The notes: generated by a model from the letters alone, not told the origin. Shown: positions 50,013-59,089, counted from the first letter of the stretch. The stretch: 64,000 nucleotides of DNA from Streptomyces katrae (GCF_000717655.1 NZ_JNZY01000045.1:1-64000); one strand, 5' to 3'. Program-made: numbers and translations.

Positions 50013-50246
50013 TCAGGCGTTGACGCAGGTGTTGCCGAACGCGGGGTTCAGCAGGGCGATCACGTTGACGGTGTTGCCGCAGACGTTGACCGGGACGTGG
50101 ACCGGAACCTGGACGAGGTTGCCGGACAGGACGCCGGGGGAGCCGACGGCCTTGCCGTCGGCGACCGCGTCGGCCATGGCGGGCGAGGCGGCACCGGCGG
50201 CCATCAGAACGCCGGCGGCCAGCACCACTGCCTTCTTGTACGTCAT
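50013..50246 (-). CDS. Short chaplin
   Basis: A 77-residue secreted protein from the ATG at 50246: a signal peptide (V-V-L-A-A-G-V-L-M-A-A-G-A-A) and a complete chaplin domain, G-S-P-G-V-L-S-G-N-L-V-Q-V-P-V-H-V-P-V, C-G-N-T-V-N-V-I-A-L-L-N-P-A-F-G-N-T-C. Very like the chaplin at 47848 in its mature part. It likely contributes to the amyloid surface layer. Confidence 0.96.
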   Translation of the reverse strand: MTYKKAVVLAAGVLMAAGAASPAMADAVADGKAVGSPGVLSGNLVQVPVHVPVNVCGNTVNVIALLNPAFGNTCVNA

Positions 50247-50467
50247 TTTGATTTCGATCCTTCCCGCAGAGGCGTGTCCACTGCAGAAATAACAACGAGT
50301 GGGTCCGGAAAAAGAAACCGCAGATTTCTGCGGGCAGCTCCGTAATTCACCTCAACGCCCGGCAGCCGGAAATCATGGTGAATTTGCGACGCTATTGGCG
50401 CGCCGACAAGCGGCGAGGCCGCCGCGACCCGGAGCGGGTGCGGCGGCCTCGCTGGCACGCGGTCCGG

Positions 50468-50698
50468 TCAGCTGTGGACGGCGCCGTTGCCCGACAGGAT
50501 CGGGATGTTGTCCAGGATGTGCGAGAGGGCCTCGTCGCCCTTGGCCTGGGTGGAGTTCTCGGTGCACTGCTGGTTCTGCGGGTTGGACAGGACGTTGATG
50601 TTGTCGTTGCCGATGGCCATCGCCTGCGGGGCCATGGCGGCACCGATGCCCACGACCGAGGCTGCAGCAGCCGCAGTGGCCATCATCTTCTTGATCAT
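50468..50698 (-). CDS. Miniature rodlin (in-frame deletion derivative)
   Basis: A 76-residue protein from the ATG at 50698. A rodlin signal peptide (M-I-K-K-M-M-A-T-A-A-A-A-A) ends at A-M-A, followed by I-G-N-D-N, which is joined in frame to [18 protein letters not shown]. The C-terminus is L-D-N-I-P-I-L-S-G-N-G-A. Full rodlins have some 50 more residues between these points. The mature peptide would be about 48 residues with one Cys. Its last ~130 bases are almost identical to the rodlin pseudogene at 46512. Whether it still forms rodlets with chaplins is unknown. Confidence 0.82.
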   Translation of the reverse strand: MIKKMMATAAAAASVVGIGAAMAPQAMAIGNDNINVLSNPQNQQCTENSTQAKGDEALSHILDNIPILSGNGAVHS

Positions 50699-50828
50699 TG
50701 TCGTCCCTTTTTTGCTGGATTGCCCGGTAGTGGAGCACCCGGATCAACGCCCGGGCTCCGGTTCGGGTTGCGTGGCTTCACCCGGATGCCGTCGTTTCGG
50801 GCAGCACGGTTGACAGCGAGGGTGACGG

Positions 50829-51071
50829 TCAGGCGTTGACGCAGGTGTTGCCGAACGCCGGGTTCAGCAGGCCGACCAGGTTGGCGGTCAGGCCGCAGAC
50901 GTTCACCGGGATGTGGACGGGGGCCTGGGCCAGGTTGCCGCTCAGCACGCCGGGGGACCCCGCCGCGACGCCCTCCGCCGAGCCGTCCGCGGAGGCGAGG
51001 CTGGCGCCGCCCATCAGGACCGCAGCGCCCGCGACCGCCATCGTGGCGCCTCGCATCAGCCTCTTCTTCAT
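50829..51071 (-). CDS. Short chaplin with variant core
   Basis: An 80-residue secreted protein from the ATG at 51071: a signal peptide (M-A-V-A-G-A-A-V-L-M-G-G-A) and a chaplin domain G-S-P-G-V-L-S-G-N-L-A-Q-A-P-V-H-I-P-V, C-G-L-T-A-N-L-V-G-L-L-N-P-A-F-G-N-T-C. The usual C-G-N-T-V-N core is C-G-L-T-A-N here, a more hydrophobic version that may change assembly. Both Cys are kept. It diverges from the DUF3344 gene at 51249. Confidence 0.95.
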   Translation of the reverse strand: MKKRLMRGATMAVAGAAVLMGGASLASADGSAEGVAAGSPGVLSGNLAQAPVHIPVNVCGLTANLVGLLNPAFGNTCVNA

Positions 51072-51248
51072 CTCCGATTTTCCTTTCGGTTCGAACGGTG
51101 GTGCAACCGCATAACGACCCGCCGACTGTGAGGGTGCGTGTTATCGCCCAAAAGGCCGTACGAGCGAGTCCGGCGTGATTTCCCGCCTGACTTCTGACAA
51201 AGTTCACTCCTGTTTTGTCCCCCTTGATCGAAAATGGAGACGGGGTTC

Positions 51249-52370
51249 ATGGGTTCGTCCCGCAGATTCCTCGGCACGCTCGGTCTGCTGTCCTGCCTCG
51301 TCCTTTCGGCGAACGTCCCTGCTGCGGCCGCGGCCGCAGCCCCGCCGGGCCCCGCGGCACCCGCCGTGCGGGAAATGCCCAAGATCCCGTTCACCCAGCG
51401 TTACCAGGCCGTCCAGCGCGGCGGGCTGGTCCGGGCCTCCAACTCCTCCATCGCCTGCCGCCGGGAGGAGGCGCCGGACGCCGAGCCGTGCGCCGAGGTC
51501 AAGCGGGGCGCGGCCGGGGTCAACGGCGACTTCGACATGTTCTACAGCGAGGTCGACAAGGACCCGGACACCTACAACTCCACCCGTGCCGAGCTCAAGG
51601 TCCCGCAGGGCGCGAAGGTCTCGTACGCCCGCCTGTACTGGGGCGGGAACCTGCGGGTGGGTGAGCAGAAGCCGCCGCAGGACAACGGCCGGGTGCTGGT
51701 CGCCGAGCCGGGCGGGGCGTACAAGGAAGTCCTCGCCGACACCGTGATCGGCCACCGTACGGACGCGGGCAGCGATGCCTACCAGGCCTCGGCCGACGTC
51801 ACCCCGCTGGTCCGCAAGGGTGGCGCCGGGATGTGGACGGTCGCCCAGCTGAACATCGCGATGGGCAACTCCGAAGTGGGCGCCTGGGGCGGCTGGACGC
51901 TGGTCGTGGCCTACGAGCACCCGCAGGAGCCGGTACGCCGGATCTCGCTGTGGGACGGCTTCGAGTCGCTCGCCGCCGGTGCGGGCGAGGCGGCCGGCGA
52001 GACGGTCGAGATCGCCGGCCTCGACGCGGCCGCCGGATCCGCCGGCAAGGCCGGGGTGGTCGCGTACGACGGGGACCGCGGGACCCTCGGTGACTCACTC
52101 ACGGTGACCGCCGACAGTGGCCGCCGGGTCGACGTCAGCGATGCAGAAAATCCTTTTAATGATGTTATGAATTCCACGATCACGGAATTCGGGCATCAGT
52201 CTTTCGTGCGACAGCCCGAACATGTGAATAATCTCGGATATGACGCGGACGTGTTCGACCTGAGTCCCGCCCTGTCCGGTGGCGCCCACAGCCTGAGCTT
52301 CAGGTTCGCGGGCGAAAGTCAGGGTCAATTCCTCGGCGTGCTCTTCGTTCAGACAGACGCGCGCCGCTGA
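51249..52370 (+). CDS. Secreted DUF3344 protein
   Basis: About 373 residues from ATG 51249, with a GGAGACGGGG site upstream; an ATG at 51234 is an alternative. A signal peptide is followed by a beta-rich domain: S-Y-A-R-L-Y-W-G-G-N-L, W-T-V-A-Q-L-N-I-A-M-G-N, W-G-G-W-T-L-V-V-A-Y-E. This is the DUF3344 pattern, an adhesin-like jelly-roll module. The last third has AT-richer codons (52141-52260) than its surroundings. It ends 19 bases before the first polysaccharide gene, so it may be co-transcribed and interact with the exported polymer. Confidence 0.82.
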   Translation: MGSSRRFLGTLGLLSCLVLSANVPAAAAAAAPPGPAAPAVREMPKIPFTQRYQAVQRGGLVRASNSSIACRREEAPDAEPCAEVKRGAAGVNGDFDMFYSEVDKDPDTYNSTRAELKVPQGAKVSYARLYWGGNLRVGEQKPPQDNGRVLVAEPGGAYKEVLADTVIGHRTDAGSDAYQASADVTPLVRKGGAGMWTVAQLNIAMGNSEVGAWGGWTLVVAYEHPQEPVRRISLWDGFESLAAGAGEAAGETVEIAGLDAAAGSAGKAGVVAYDGDRGTLGDSLTVTADSGRRVDVSDAENPFNDVMNSTITEFGHQSFVRQPEHVNNLGYDADVFDLSPALSGGAHSLSFRFAGESQGQFLGVLFVQTDARR

Positions 52371-52389
52371 ACGTAGGAGACCGCTCCGC

Positions 52390-53607
52390 GTGCCGAAACA
52401 ACCTCCCCCTGCGCAGTTCTCCCCTGCGCAGGTCCCGATTCCCCGCCCCCTGTCCGTCCTGCATCTCGTCCAGCCCGTCGACGGCGGTGTCGCCCGTGTC
52501 GTCGTCGACCTCGTCCGCGCCCAGACGGCCGCCGGTCTGCGGACCGCCGTCGGCTGCCCGCGCGGCGGACAGCTCGCCGATGCCGCCCGCACCGCCGGAG
52601 CCGAGGTGCTCACCTGGCGCGCCGGGCGGGCCCCCGGGCCCGACCTGCCCGCCGAAGTGCTCGGCGCCCGGCGGGTGATCGCCCGGATCCGGCCCGACGT
52701 CCTGCACGCCCACAGCGCCAAGGCGGGCCTCGCCGGGCGGCTCGCCGTCCGCGGGACCGTGCCGACCGTCTTCCAGCCGCACGCCTGGTCCTTCGACGCC
52801 GTCGGCGGGGCCACCGCCGCGCTCGCCCTGCGCTGGGAGCGGTTCGGGGCCCGTTGGGCCGACCGGGTGCTCTGCGTCAGCGAGGCCGAACGCCGGGCCG
52901 GCGAGGCCGAGGGGATCGCCGCCCACTGGTCGGTGATCCGCAACGGCGTGGACCTCGACCACTTCCGCCCCGGCGGGCCCGACCGGGCCGCGGACCGGGC
53001 CCGGGCACGTACCGAACTGCCCTTGCCCACCGCCTTCCTGGGGGACGGGCCGCTCGCCGTCTGCGTGGGCCGGCTCTGCCAGCAGAAGGGCCAGGACATC
53101 CTGCTCCGGGCCTGGCGGGAGGTGCTCGGCAACCTCCCCGAGGCCCGTCTCGCGCTCGTCGGCGACGGCCCCGACACCGAGCGGCTGCGCCGTACCGCCC
53201 CACCCGGGGTGCTCTTCGCGGGGGCCGCCCCCGACATCCGACCGTGGCTTCGGGCCGCCGATCTCGTTGTACTGCCGTCGCGGTGGGAGGGCATGGCGCT
53301 CGCCCCGCTCGAAGCCATGGCCTGCGGCCGACCGGTCGTGGTCTCCGACGTCAGCGGTGCCCGGGAGAGTCTGCCGCCCGGCCAGGGACGGCTCTGCCTG
53401 GTACCGCCGGAGGACCCGACGGCCCTGGCCAAGGCCCTGGGGCGGCTCCTCGCCGAACCGCGGCTGCTCGCCGAACTCGGGGAGCAGGCCCAGCAGCACG
53501 CCCGGACCGACTTCGACGTGCGGCGGACCGCGGACGCGGTCACCGGTCTGTACCACGAACTGCTGGGCAGGCCCCGGCCCTTGAACCAGGAGCGCATCAG
53601 CCGATGA
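52390..53607 (+). CDS. GT4-family glycosyltransferase
   Basis: A 405-residue GT-B enzyme from the GTG at 52390. It has the N-terminal L-H-L-V-Q-P-V-D-G-G-V-A-R-V-V, linker-side V-I-R-N-G-V-D-L-D-H-F, and the C-terminal donor site V-G-R-L-C-Q-Q-K-G and P-S-R-W-E-G-M-A-L-A-P-L-E-A-M-A-C-G. E-x7-E of GT4 enzymes is present. It should add a nucleotide-sugar-derived residue to a lipid-linked oligosaccharide. First of a series of 4-base-overlapping genes. Confidence 0.92.
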   Translation: MPKQPPPAQFSPAQVPIPRPLSVLHLVQPVDGGVARVVVDLVRAQTAAGLRTAVGCPRGGQLADAARTAGAEVLTWRAGRAPGPDLPAEVLGARRVIARIRPDVLHAHSAKAGLAGRLAVRGTVPTVFQPHAWSFDAVGGATAALALRWERFGARWADRVLCVSEAERRAGEAEGIAAHWSVIRNGVDLDHFRPGGPDRAADRARARTELPLPTAFLGDGPLAVCVGRLCQQKGQDILLRAWREVLGNLPEARLALVGDGPDTERLRRTAPPGVLFAGAAPDIRPWLRAADLVVLPSRWEGMALAPLEAMACGRPVVVSDVSGARESLPPGQGRLCLVPPEDPTALAKALGRLLAEPRLLAELGEQAQQHARTDFDVRRTADAVTGLYHELLGRPRPLNQERISR

Positions 53608-55121
53608 CGATGGACAGCGCACCCGCCCGGCACACCGGGCAGGGCGGCACGGGGCACGTCGGCGGCACCGCCGGCACCGCAGCCGTCCGACGGTCCGTGA
53701 CCGCCATCCACCCCCCACGCGGGCCCAGGGCCGACCCGGCCCGGCCCCTGGCGCGGCCCCAGCGGGTCCGGCGCCGCGACGGGGTCGTCCCGCTGCTGAC
53801 CGCCGACGCGCTGGCCGCCGTACTGACCACGACGGTCCTGGCCCGGCCCGGGGCGGCGCTGCCGGCCGAGGCTGCCGCCCCGATCGCCGTGCTGGCCGCC
53901 GCGCTGCACGCGCAGGCCGGGCTGTACCGGCCGCGACTCGCGCCCTCCGCGCTGCTGGACCTGCCCGCGCTGGCCGGGCGGGCCGCCGTCCTGTGGTGCG
54001 GGGCCGCCGCCGTTGTTGCCGCCACAGCCCAGGGCCGGGCCCTGGGCTGGTCCGCCCTGCTGAGCGCCGTCTGCCTGCAGGTCCTGCTGACGTGCACGGG
54101 CCGCGGGTTCGCCAACCAGCTCCGCTGCCGCTCCGCCCGGCGCCGCCCCGCCTCCGCCCTCGTCGTCGGTCCCGGAGCCGGGGCGAGCGCGGTCGCCGCC
54201 GCCCTGCACGGGCGCCCCGAGTACGGGCTGCGGCCCGTCGGGCTCGCCGACACCGGCGCCGGCGAGGAGGGCGGCGGCAGCGTGCCGGTGCTCACCACCC
54301 ACGAGGACATCCGCCGCGCGGTCATCCAGAACTCGGTCCGGCACGCGGTGTTCACCCGCCCGCCGGAGGCCGACGAGCGCACCGCCTCCCTGGTCCGCCT
54401 CTTCCACGACCACGGCTGCCGGCTCTGGCTCGCCGACCCGGCCGGCACCGCCAAGGTGACCGGCATGCGGGTGGCTCAGCCCGCCGACCAGCTGTGGGGG
54501 TACGCCGTACAGCCGCTGCTGCCCCGCCCGTCCCGGCCGGTGGAGCGCTGGGTGAAGCGGGCCGTCGACGGGCTGCTGGCCGCGATCGCACTGATCGCGG
54601 CCGCGCCCGTGATCGGCGTGTGCGCGCTCGCCGTACGGATCTCCGACGGGCCCGGGGTGATCTTCCGGCAGGAGCGGGTCGGCCTGTACGGGCGCCCGTT
54701 CACGCTGCTGAAGTTCCGCACCCTGCGCGCCGACGAGCACGAGTCCGCCACCCGGTGGACGGTCGCGGGCGATCACCGCATGAGCCCCATCGGCTCTTTC
54801 CTGCGCAAGTCCTCGCTCGACGAGCTGCCGCAGCTGTGGAACGTCGTACGGGGTGACATGAGCCTGGTCGGACCGCGGCCGGAACGGCCCTTCTTCGTGG
54901 CGAAGTTCGCCGCCGTGCACCCCGGCTACGAGGCCCGGCACCGGATGCCCGTCGGCATCACCGGGCTCGCCCAGATCAACGGCCTGCGCGGGGACACCTC
55001 CATCGAGGACCGGGCCCGCTTCGACAACCACTACATCGACACCTGGTCGCTGTGGCAGGACCTGTGGATCCTCGCCCGCACCGCGGCCTCCTTCTTCCGC
55101 TTCCGGCTGGGGGGCAGCTGA
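53604..55121 (+). CDS. Undecaprenyl-phosphate sugar-1-phosphate transferase (WbaP/CpsE-like)
   Basis: A 505-residue polyprenyl-phosphate hexose-1-phosphate transferase, ATGA-coupled to the upstream gene. Three to four N-terminal helices and a CoA-binding-like domain (A-L-V-V-G-P-G-A-G-A-S-A-V) precede the C-terminal bacterial sugar transferase domain (from about residue 317, K-R-A-V-D-G-L-L-A-A-I-A-L-I). That domain has L-K-F-R-T-L-R, D-E-L-P-Q-L-W-N-V-V-R-G-D-M-S-L-V-G-P-R-P-E and G-I-T-G-L-A-Q-I-N-G. It starts repeat-unit assembly on the lipid carrier. Confidence 0.95.
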   Translation: MTMDSAPARHTGQGGTGHVGGTAGTAAVRRSVTAIHPPRGPRADPARPLARPQRVRRRDGVVPLLTADALAAVLTTTVLARPGAALPAEAAAPIAVLAAALHAQAGLYRPRLAPSALLDLPALAGRAAVLWCGAAAVVAATAQGRALGWSALLSAVCLQVLLTCTGRGFANQLRCRSARRRPASALVVGPGAGASAVAAALHGRPEYGLRPVGLADTGAGEEGGGSVPVLTTHEDIRRAVIQNSVRHAVFTRPPEADERTASLVRLFHDHGCRLWLADPAGTAKVTGMRVAQPADQLWGYAVQPLLPRPSRPVERWVKRAVDGLLAAIALIAAAPVIGVCALAVRISDGPGVIFRQERVGLYGRPFTLLKFRTLRADEHESATRWTVAGDHRMSPIGSFLRKSSLDELPQLWNVVRGDMSLVGPRPERPFFVAKFAAVHPGYEARHRMPVGITGLAQINGLRGDTSIEDRARFDNHYIDTWSLWQDLWILARTAASFFRFRLGGS

Positions 55122-56524
55122 TGAGCGTCGCCGTATCCCTGGGCGGCTCCCGGCCGCCCGACGCGGCGGGGCTGCTGCGGCGGCACTGGCCGCTGCTGCC
55201 GCTCGCCGCGACCGTCCTGCTGCTCCTCGCCCCGATCGCGGCGGGCGACGCGAGCACCTCCGGCAAGGTCGGCCCCGCCGATGCCGCATCGCTGGTGCTG
55301 GTGTTCGTGTGTGCGGTGCAGGCGCTGCGCGGGCGGGTGCGGGAGCTGAGCCCGCTGGGCGTGCTGGTGCTGGGCGCGGCGGCCGCTGGGCTGGCCGTCG
55401 CGACCGCGACCGCCGGGGACCCGTACGCGGCGCTGCCCGGTTTCGTGCGCTACCTCCAGGTGTTCGTACTGGTCCCGGCGGCGATCGTGCTGCTGGTGCG
55501 CGACGCCGGGGAGTTCCGGCTGGCTGCCGGGTGCTTCGTGGTGCTGGCGCTGGTGCAGGGCGCGGTGGGGGTCGTGCAGTACGCGACCCACACCGGGGCC
55601 TCGTACCAGGGCGAGGACGTCCGGGCCGTCGGCACGTTCGGCCCCGGCGACGTGATGGGCATGGCCACCGTGGTGGCGTACGGGCTGGTCGTGGCGACCG
55701 CCGCGGCGCTGGCTCCGGGACTGCCCCGCCGGGTACGCCAGTCGGCGGCCGCCGCCGCGCTGGTACTGGTGGTGCCGCTGGTGCTGTCGTTCAGCCGGGG
55801 CGCCTGGATCGCCACCGCCGGCGCGGCGGTGCTGGTGATGCTGCTGGCCGGGATCCGGCGGGCCCTGAAGGTGCTCCTCGCGCTGGCCGCGGCCGGTGTG
55901 GTGCTGGTGGGCGGGCTCGGGGTCGGCTCCGAGATGGTCGCGGAGCGGCTGACCTCGATCACCCAGGTCTCCAGCGCCCCCGACCAGTCGGTGACCGACC
56001 GCTACACGATGTGGGCCGCCGCCGAGTCGATGTGGCGCGAGCGGCCGGCGGCCGGCGTGGGCCTCAAGGGCTTCCCGGCCAACCGGGACGGGCACTCCTC
56101 GCTGGGGCTGTCCTCCGGCAGCGACACCGCCGGCGCGGGGCAGGCGTACATCCGCCAGCCGCTGCTCTCCCCGCACAACATGTACCTGCTGGTGCTGAGC
56201 GAGCAGGGCCTGATCGGGCTGACCGCGCTGGCGGGAGGCTGGGCGGCGTTGCTGGTCGCGGGACTGCGGCGGTGCGCCACGGGCGGGTCCGGGCTCCAGG
56301 ACTGCGGGCTGATCGCGATCGGGCTGTTCGTCTGGCAGCTCACCGACTTCCTGTACGCCGACATCGGCGGGCCGTCCACCGTCCTGACCGGGGTGATCAT
56401 CGGCCTGGCGGCCTGGTGGGCCTTGCCCTCCCGGCAGGACGCCACCGTCCTCGCCGCTGCCGCGGGCGGGCGCACCGGCCTCGCGGCCGGCCTGCGCGCC
56501 GTACCGGGTGCGGACGGCCGGTGA
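55121..56524 (+). CDS. O-antigen ligase-like/Wzy-type polymerase
   Basis: A 467-residue membrane protein whose ATG shares a base with the previous stop. It has about eleven to twelve hydrophobic segments and one large external loop between helices 9 and 10. The Wzy_C-like conserved stretch around that loop includes S-F-S-R-G-A-W-I-A and W-R-E-R-P-A-A-G-V-G-L-K-G-F-P. The loop ends with S-P-H-N-M-Y-L-L-V-L-S-E-Q-G-L-I-G-L, the H-N-x-x-L-x-x-x-x-E-x-G motif of the WaaL/Wzy superfamily. In this operon polymerisation of repeat units is more likely than ligation. Confidence 0.88.
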   Translation: MSVAVSLGGSRPPDAAGLLRRHWPLLPLAATVLLLLAPIAAGDASTSGKVGPADAASLVLVFVCAVQALRGRVRELSPLGVLVLGAAAAGLAVATATAGDPYAALPGFVRYLQVFVLVPAAIVLLVRDAGEFRLAAGCFVVLALVQGAVGVVQYATHTGASYQGEDVRAVGTFGPGDVMGMATVVAYGLVVATAAALAPGLPRRVRQSAAAAALVLVVPLVLSFSRGAWIATAGAAVLVMLLAGIRRALKVLLALAAAGVVLVGGLGVGSEMVAERLTSITQVSSAPDQSVTDRYTMWAAAESMWRERPAAGVGLKGFPANRDGHSSLGLSSGSDTAGAGQAYIRQPLLSPHNMYLLVLSEQGLIGLTALAGGWAALLVAGLRRCATGGSGLQDCGLIAIGLFVWQLTDFLYADIGGPSTVLTGVIIGLAAWWALPSRQDATVLAAAAGGRTGLAAGLRAVPGADGR

Positions 56525-58323
56525 CGGATACGACGCCCTGGCGGCGGCCCGCAGCCGCGGCGACCGAAGTCGCCGCGGCTGCGGGCCGTCCGCCGCACCC
56601 CGACCCGGCTCCGCTCCCGCCGGTGCCCCCCGTTCCCCCGCCCGGCCCCGGCCGTGCGCGGGCGGCCGGCGGGGCCGGGGGGAGCGGGGCCGGGGGGAGC
56701 GGGGCCGGGGGCGGGAGCGCACCGGCTCCGCTGGGGCGGTTCCTGGCCAAGGCCGCCGCCGTCACGGCGGGCCTGACCGCCGCCGGGGCGGTGTTCGGGC
56801 TGGTCCGGGACCAGACCATCGCGCATCTCTTCGGGGCCGGGCACGACAGCGACGCGTTCCTGATCGCCTGGACCGTGCCCGAGATGGCCTCGACGCTGCT
56901 GATCGAGGACGCCATGGCGCTGCTGATGGTGCCCGCGTTCAGCCATGCCCTGGCCCGGCGGGCGGCCGGCCGGGCGGGGCTCACCCGCAAGGAGGCCCGC
57001 TCGCAGGACCCCGTACGGCTGCTCGTGGGGGCGACCCTGCCGCGGCTGGCGGTGCTCCTGGCGGCCGTCGCCTCCGTGCTGGTCGTCGCCGCGCCGCTCG
57101 TCGTCGCCGTGCTCGCGCCCGGACTGCCGGACCCGGACCTGGCCGTGCAGTGCACCCGGATGACCGCACTGACCGTGCTGTCGTTCGGCATCGCGGGGTA
57201 CTTCAGCGCCGCCCTCAGGGCGCACCGCTCGTTCGTGCCACCGGCCGCGATCTACGTCTCGTACAACGTCGGGATCATCGGGACGATGGTCGCGCTGCAC
57301 GCGGCGTGGGGGGTGCGGGCCGCGGCCGCCGGGGTCGCCGTCGGCGGACTGCTGATGGCCCTGGTCCAACTGCCCTCGTTCATCCGGAACGTGGGCTTCG
57401 GCCCGTCCCGCGCGAAGGGCGCGCCGCGCAGCCAGCGCGACCGGGACCGGCCCACCCTGATGGCGTTCGGGCTGATCGCCCCGGTCATCTTCTTCGCCGT
57501 GTTCCGGCAGTCGCAGGTCCTGGTCGAGCGGTTCCTGGCCGCCTCGCTGCCGCCCGGGGCCATCTCGCACCTGAACTACGCGCAGAAGGTCGCGCAGATG
57601 CCGATGGTGCTGTCGCTGATGATCTGCACCGTCACCTTCCCCGTCGTCGCCCAGGCCATGGCCGGCGGCGAGCGCGAGAAGGCCCGGCGGCGCGTCGAAC
57701 AGGACCTCGCACTGGCCTCCCTCGCCGTCCTCATGGGCAGCGCCCTCGTCATCGGGTACGCGCCCCAGATCATCCAGGTCCTCTTCGAACGCGGCGCCTT
57801 CACCCACCGCGACACCCTGGCCACCGCCTCCGTCATGCGGATCTACGGCCTCGGACTCCTCGGCCACTGCCTCGTCGGGGCGCTGTCCCGGCCCTTCTTC
57901 TCGACCGCCCGGCCCACCTGGTTCCCGGCGCTCGCGATGGGCGCCGGACTCCTCGTCAACATCGTGGCCGGAGCCTTCGCCGTCCGCTGGTGGGGCACGT
58001 ACGGCATCGCCGCAGCCAACGCCGCCGGCATCTCCACCACCGCCGTCCTGCTGCTCACCGGGCTCGGCTCGCGGATCGTCGCCATCCAGGTCCGCCGGGT
58101 CGCGCTGAGCATCGGCCGGCTCTCCGTCGCCGCCGTCGGCGCCTGCGGTACCGGCTGGATCGCCGGGCCCATGATCCCCGACCCGCTGCTCAGCGCCGCC
58201 CTCGGCTGCCTGCTCGTCCCCGCCATGTTCGGCGCCTGCGGCATGGCCATACGGGCGCTCGAGATCACCGCCCTGCCCGCCCAGATCACCCAGATGACCC
58301 AGAGGTTCCGCAATGCCCGCTGA
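56521..58323 (+). CDS. MurJ/MviN-type lipid-linked oligosaccharide flippase (Wzx role)
   Basis: A 600-residue MOP-superfamily flippase from the GTG at 56521 (GTGA overlap). The N-terminal 70 residues are Pro/Gly/Ala-rich, with tandem G-A-G-G-S. About 14 helices follow, with L-G-x-x-R-D and A-F-L-I-A-W-T-V-P near helix 1-2, R-x-F-F-S and P-x-x-F-R-Q typical of MurJ. Actinobacterial MurJ usually serves peptidoglycan. The setting between a polymerase and modifying enzymes suggests a dedicated polysaccharide flippase here. Confidence 0.85.
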   Translation: MTDTTPWRRPAAAATEVAAAAGRPPHPDPAPLPPVPPVPPPGPGRARAAGGAGGSGAGGSGAGGGSAPAPLGRFLAKAAAVTAGLTAAGAVFGLVRDQTIAHLFGAGHDSDAFLIAWTVPEMASTLLIEDAMALLMVPAFSHALARRAAGRAGLTRKEARSQDPVRLLVGATLPRLAVLLAAVASVLVVAAPLVVAVLAPGLPDPDLAVQCTRMTALTVLSFGIAGYFSAALRAHRSFVPPAAIYVSYNVGIIGTMVALHAAWGVRAAAAGVAVGGLLMALVQLPSFIRNVGFGPSRAKGAPRSQRDRDRPTLMAFGLIAPVIFFAVFRQSQVLVERFLAASLPPGAISHLNYAQKVAQMPMVLSLMICTVTFPVVAQAMAGGEREKARRRVEQDLALASLAVLMGSALVIGYAPQIIQVLFERGAFTHRDTLATASVMRIYGLGLLGHCLVGALSRPFFSTARPTWFPALAMGAGLLVNIVAGAFAVRWWGTYGIAAANAAGISTTAVLLLTGLGSRIVAIQVRRVALSIGRLSVAAVGACGTGWIAGPMIPDPLLSAALGCLLVPAMFGACGMAIRALEITALPAQITQMTQRFRNAR

Positions 58324-59089
58324 CACCCGCACGGCGCCGGCCGCCGCGACGGTCCCCGCCCGCCGGACCGCCTCCCCGTGGGTCCTGATGTACCACTCGG
58401 TCGCCGAGTTCACCGACCCCGCAGAGGACCCGTACGGCATCACCGTCACCCCGGGCACGCTGGAGGGCCAGCTGCTGTGGCTGCGCTCACGGGGCCTGCG
58501 CGGGGTGTCCGTCGGCGAACTGCTCCGGGCGCACGCGGCCGGGCGCGGCGCCGGGCTCGTCGGGCTGACCTTCGACGACGGCTACACCGACTACCTGACC
58601 CGGGCGCTGCCACTGCTGCGCCGCCACGACTGCACCTCGACGCTGTTCGTGCTGCCCGGGCGGCTCGGGGTGGACAACGTGTGGGACCCGCTGGGTCCGC
58701 GCAAGTCCCTGCTGACGGCCGAGGGCATCCGCGAAGTCGCCGCCGCCGGACAGGAGATCGGTTCGCACGGGCTGATCCACCAGGACCTCACCGCGGTCAC
58801 CGACGACATCCTCCAGCAGGAGCTGCGGGGCAGCCGCGAGCTGATCCGGGAGCTGACCGGGACCCTGCCGGAGGGGTTCTGCTACCCGTACGGGCACCTC
58901 GACGAGCGGGTCGTCGCGGCGACGCGGGCCGCCGGGTACGGGTACGCGTGCGCCATCGACCCCGGGCGGCTGGCCGGCCCGCACGCCCTGCCGCGCACCC
59001 ACGTCAGCCAGGCGGACGGGGCCGGGCGGCTGCGGATCAAGCAGCTGCGGCACCGGGTGCGGGAGCTGCGGCGGGCGGTGCACCGATGA
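58313..59089 (+). CDS. NodB-domain polysaccharide deacetylase
   Basis: A 258-residue protein overlapping the flippase gene by 11 bases. Motif 1 T-F-D-D-G-Y-T-D (residues 86-93) gives the catalytic Asp and metal Asp. Motif 2 S-H-G-L-I-H (151-156) gives the two His ligands, and C-Y-P-Y-G is motif 3. There is no signal peptide, and the N-terminus is Ala/Arg-rich, so it may act on lipid-linked intermediates inside the cell or leave by another route. It would remove N-acetyl groups from GlcNAc-like residues of the polymer. Confidence 0.92.
   Translation: MPADTRTAPAAATVPARRTASPWVLMYHSVAEFTDPAEDPYGITVTPGTLEGQLLWLRSRGLRGVSVGELLRAHAAGRGAGLVGLTFDDGYTDYLTRALPLLRRHDCTSTLFVLPGRLGVDNVWDPLGPRKSLLTAEGIREVAAAGQEIGSHGLIHQDLTAVTDDILQQELRGSRELIRELTGTLPEGFCYPYGHLDERVVAATRAAGYGYACAIDPGRLAGPHALPRTHVSQADGAGRLRIKQLRHRVRELRRAVHR

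Noticed and set aside
52095..55289. A minus-strand open frame of about 1060 codons opposite the glycosyltransferase and sugar transferase genes
   Set aside because: It is antisense to clear enzymes with intact motifs, is low complexity and has no plausible domain.
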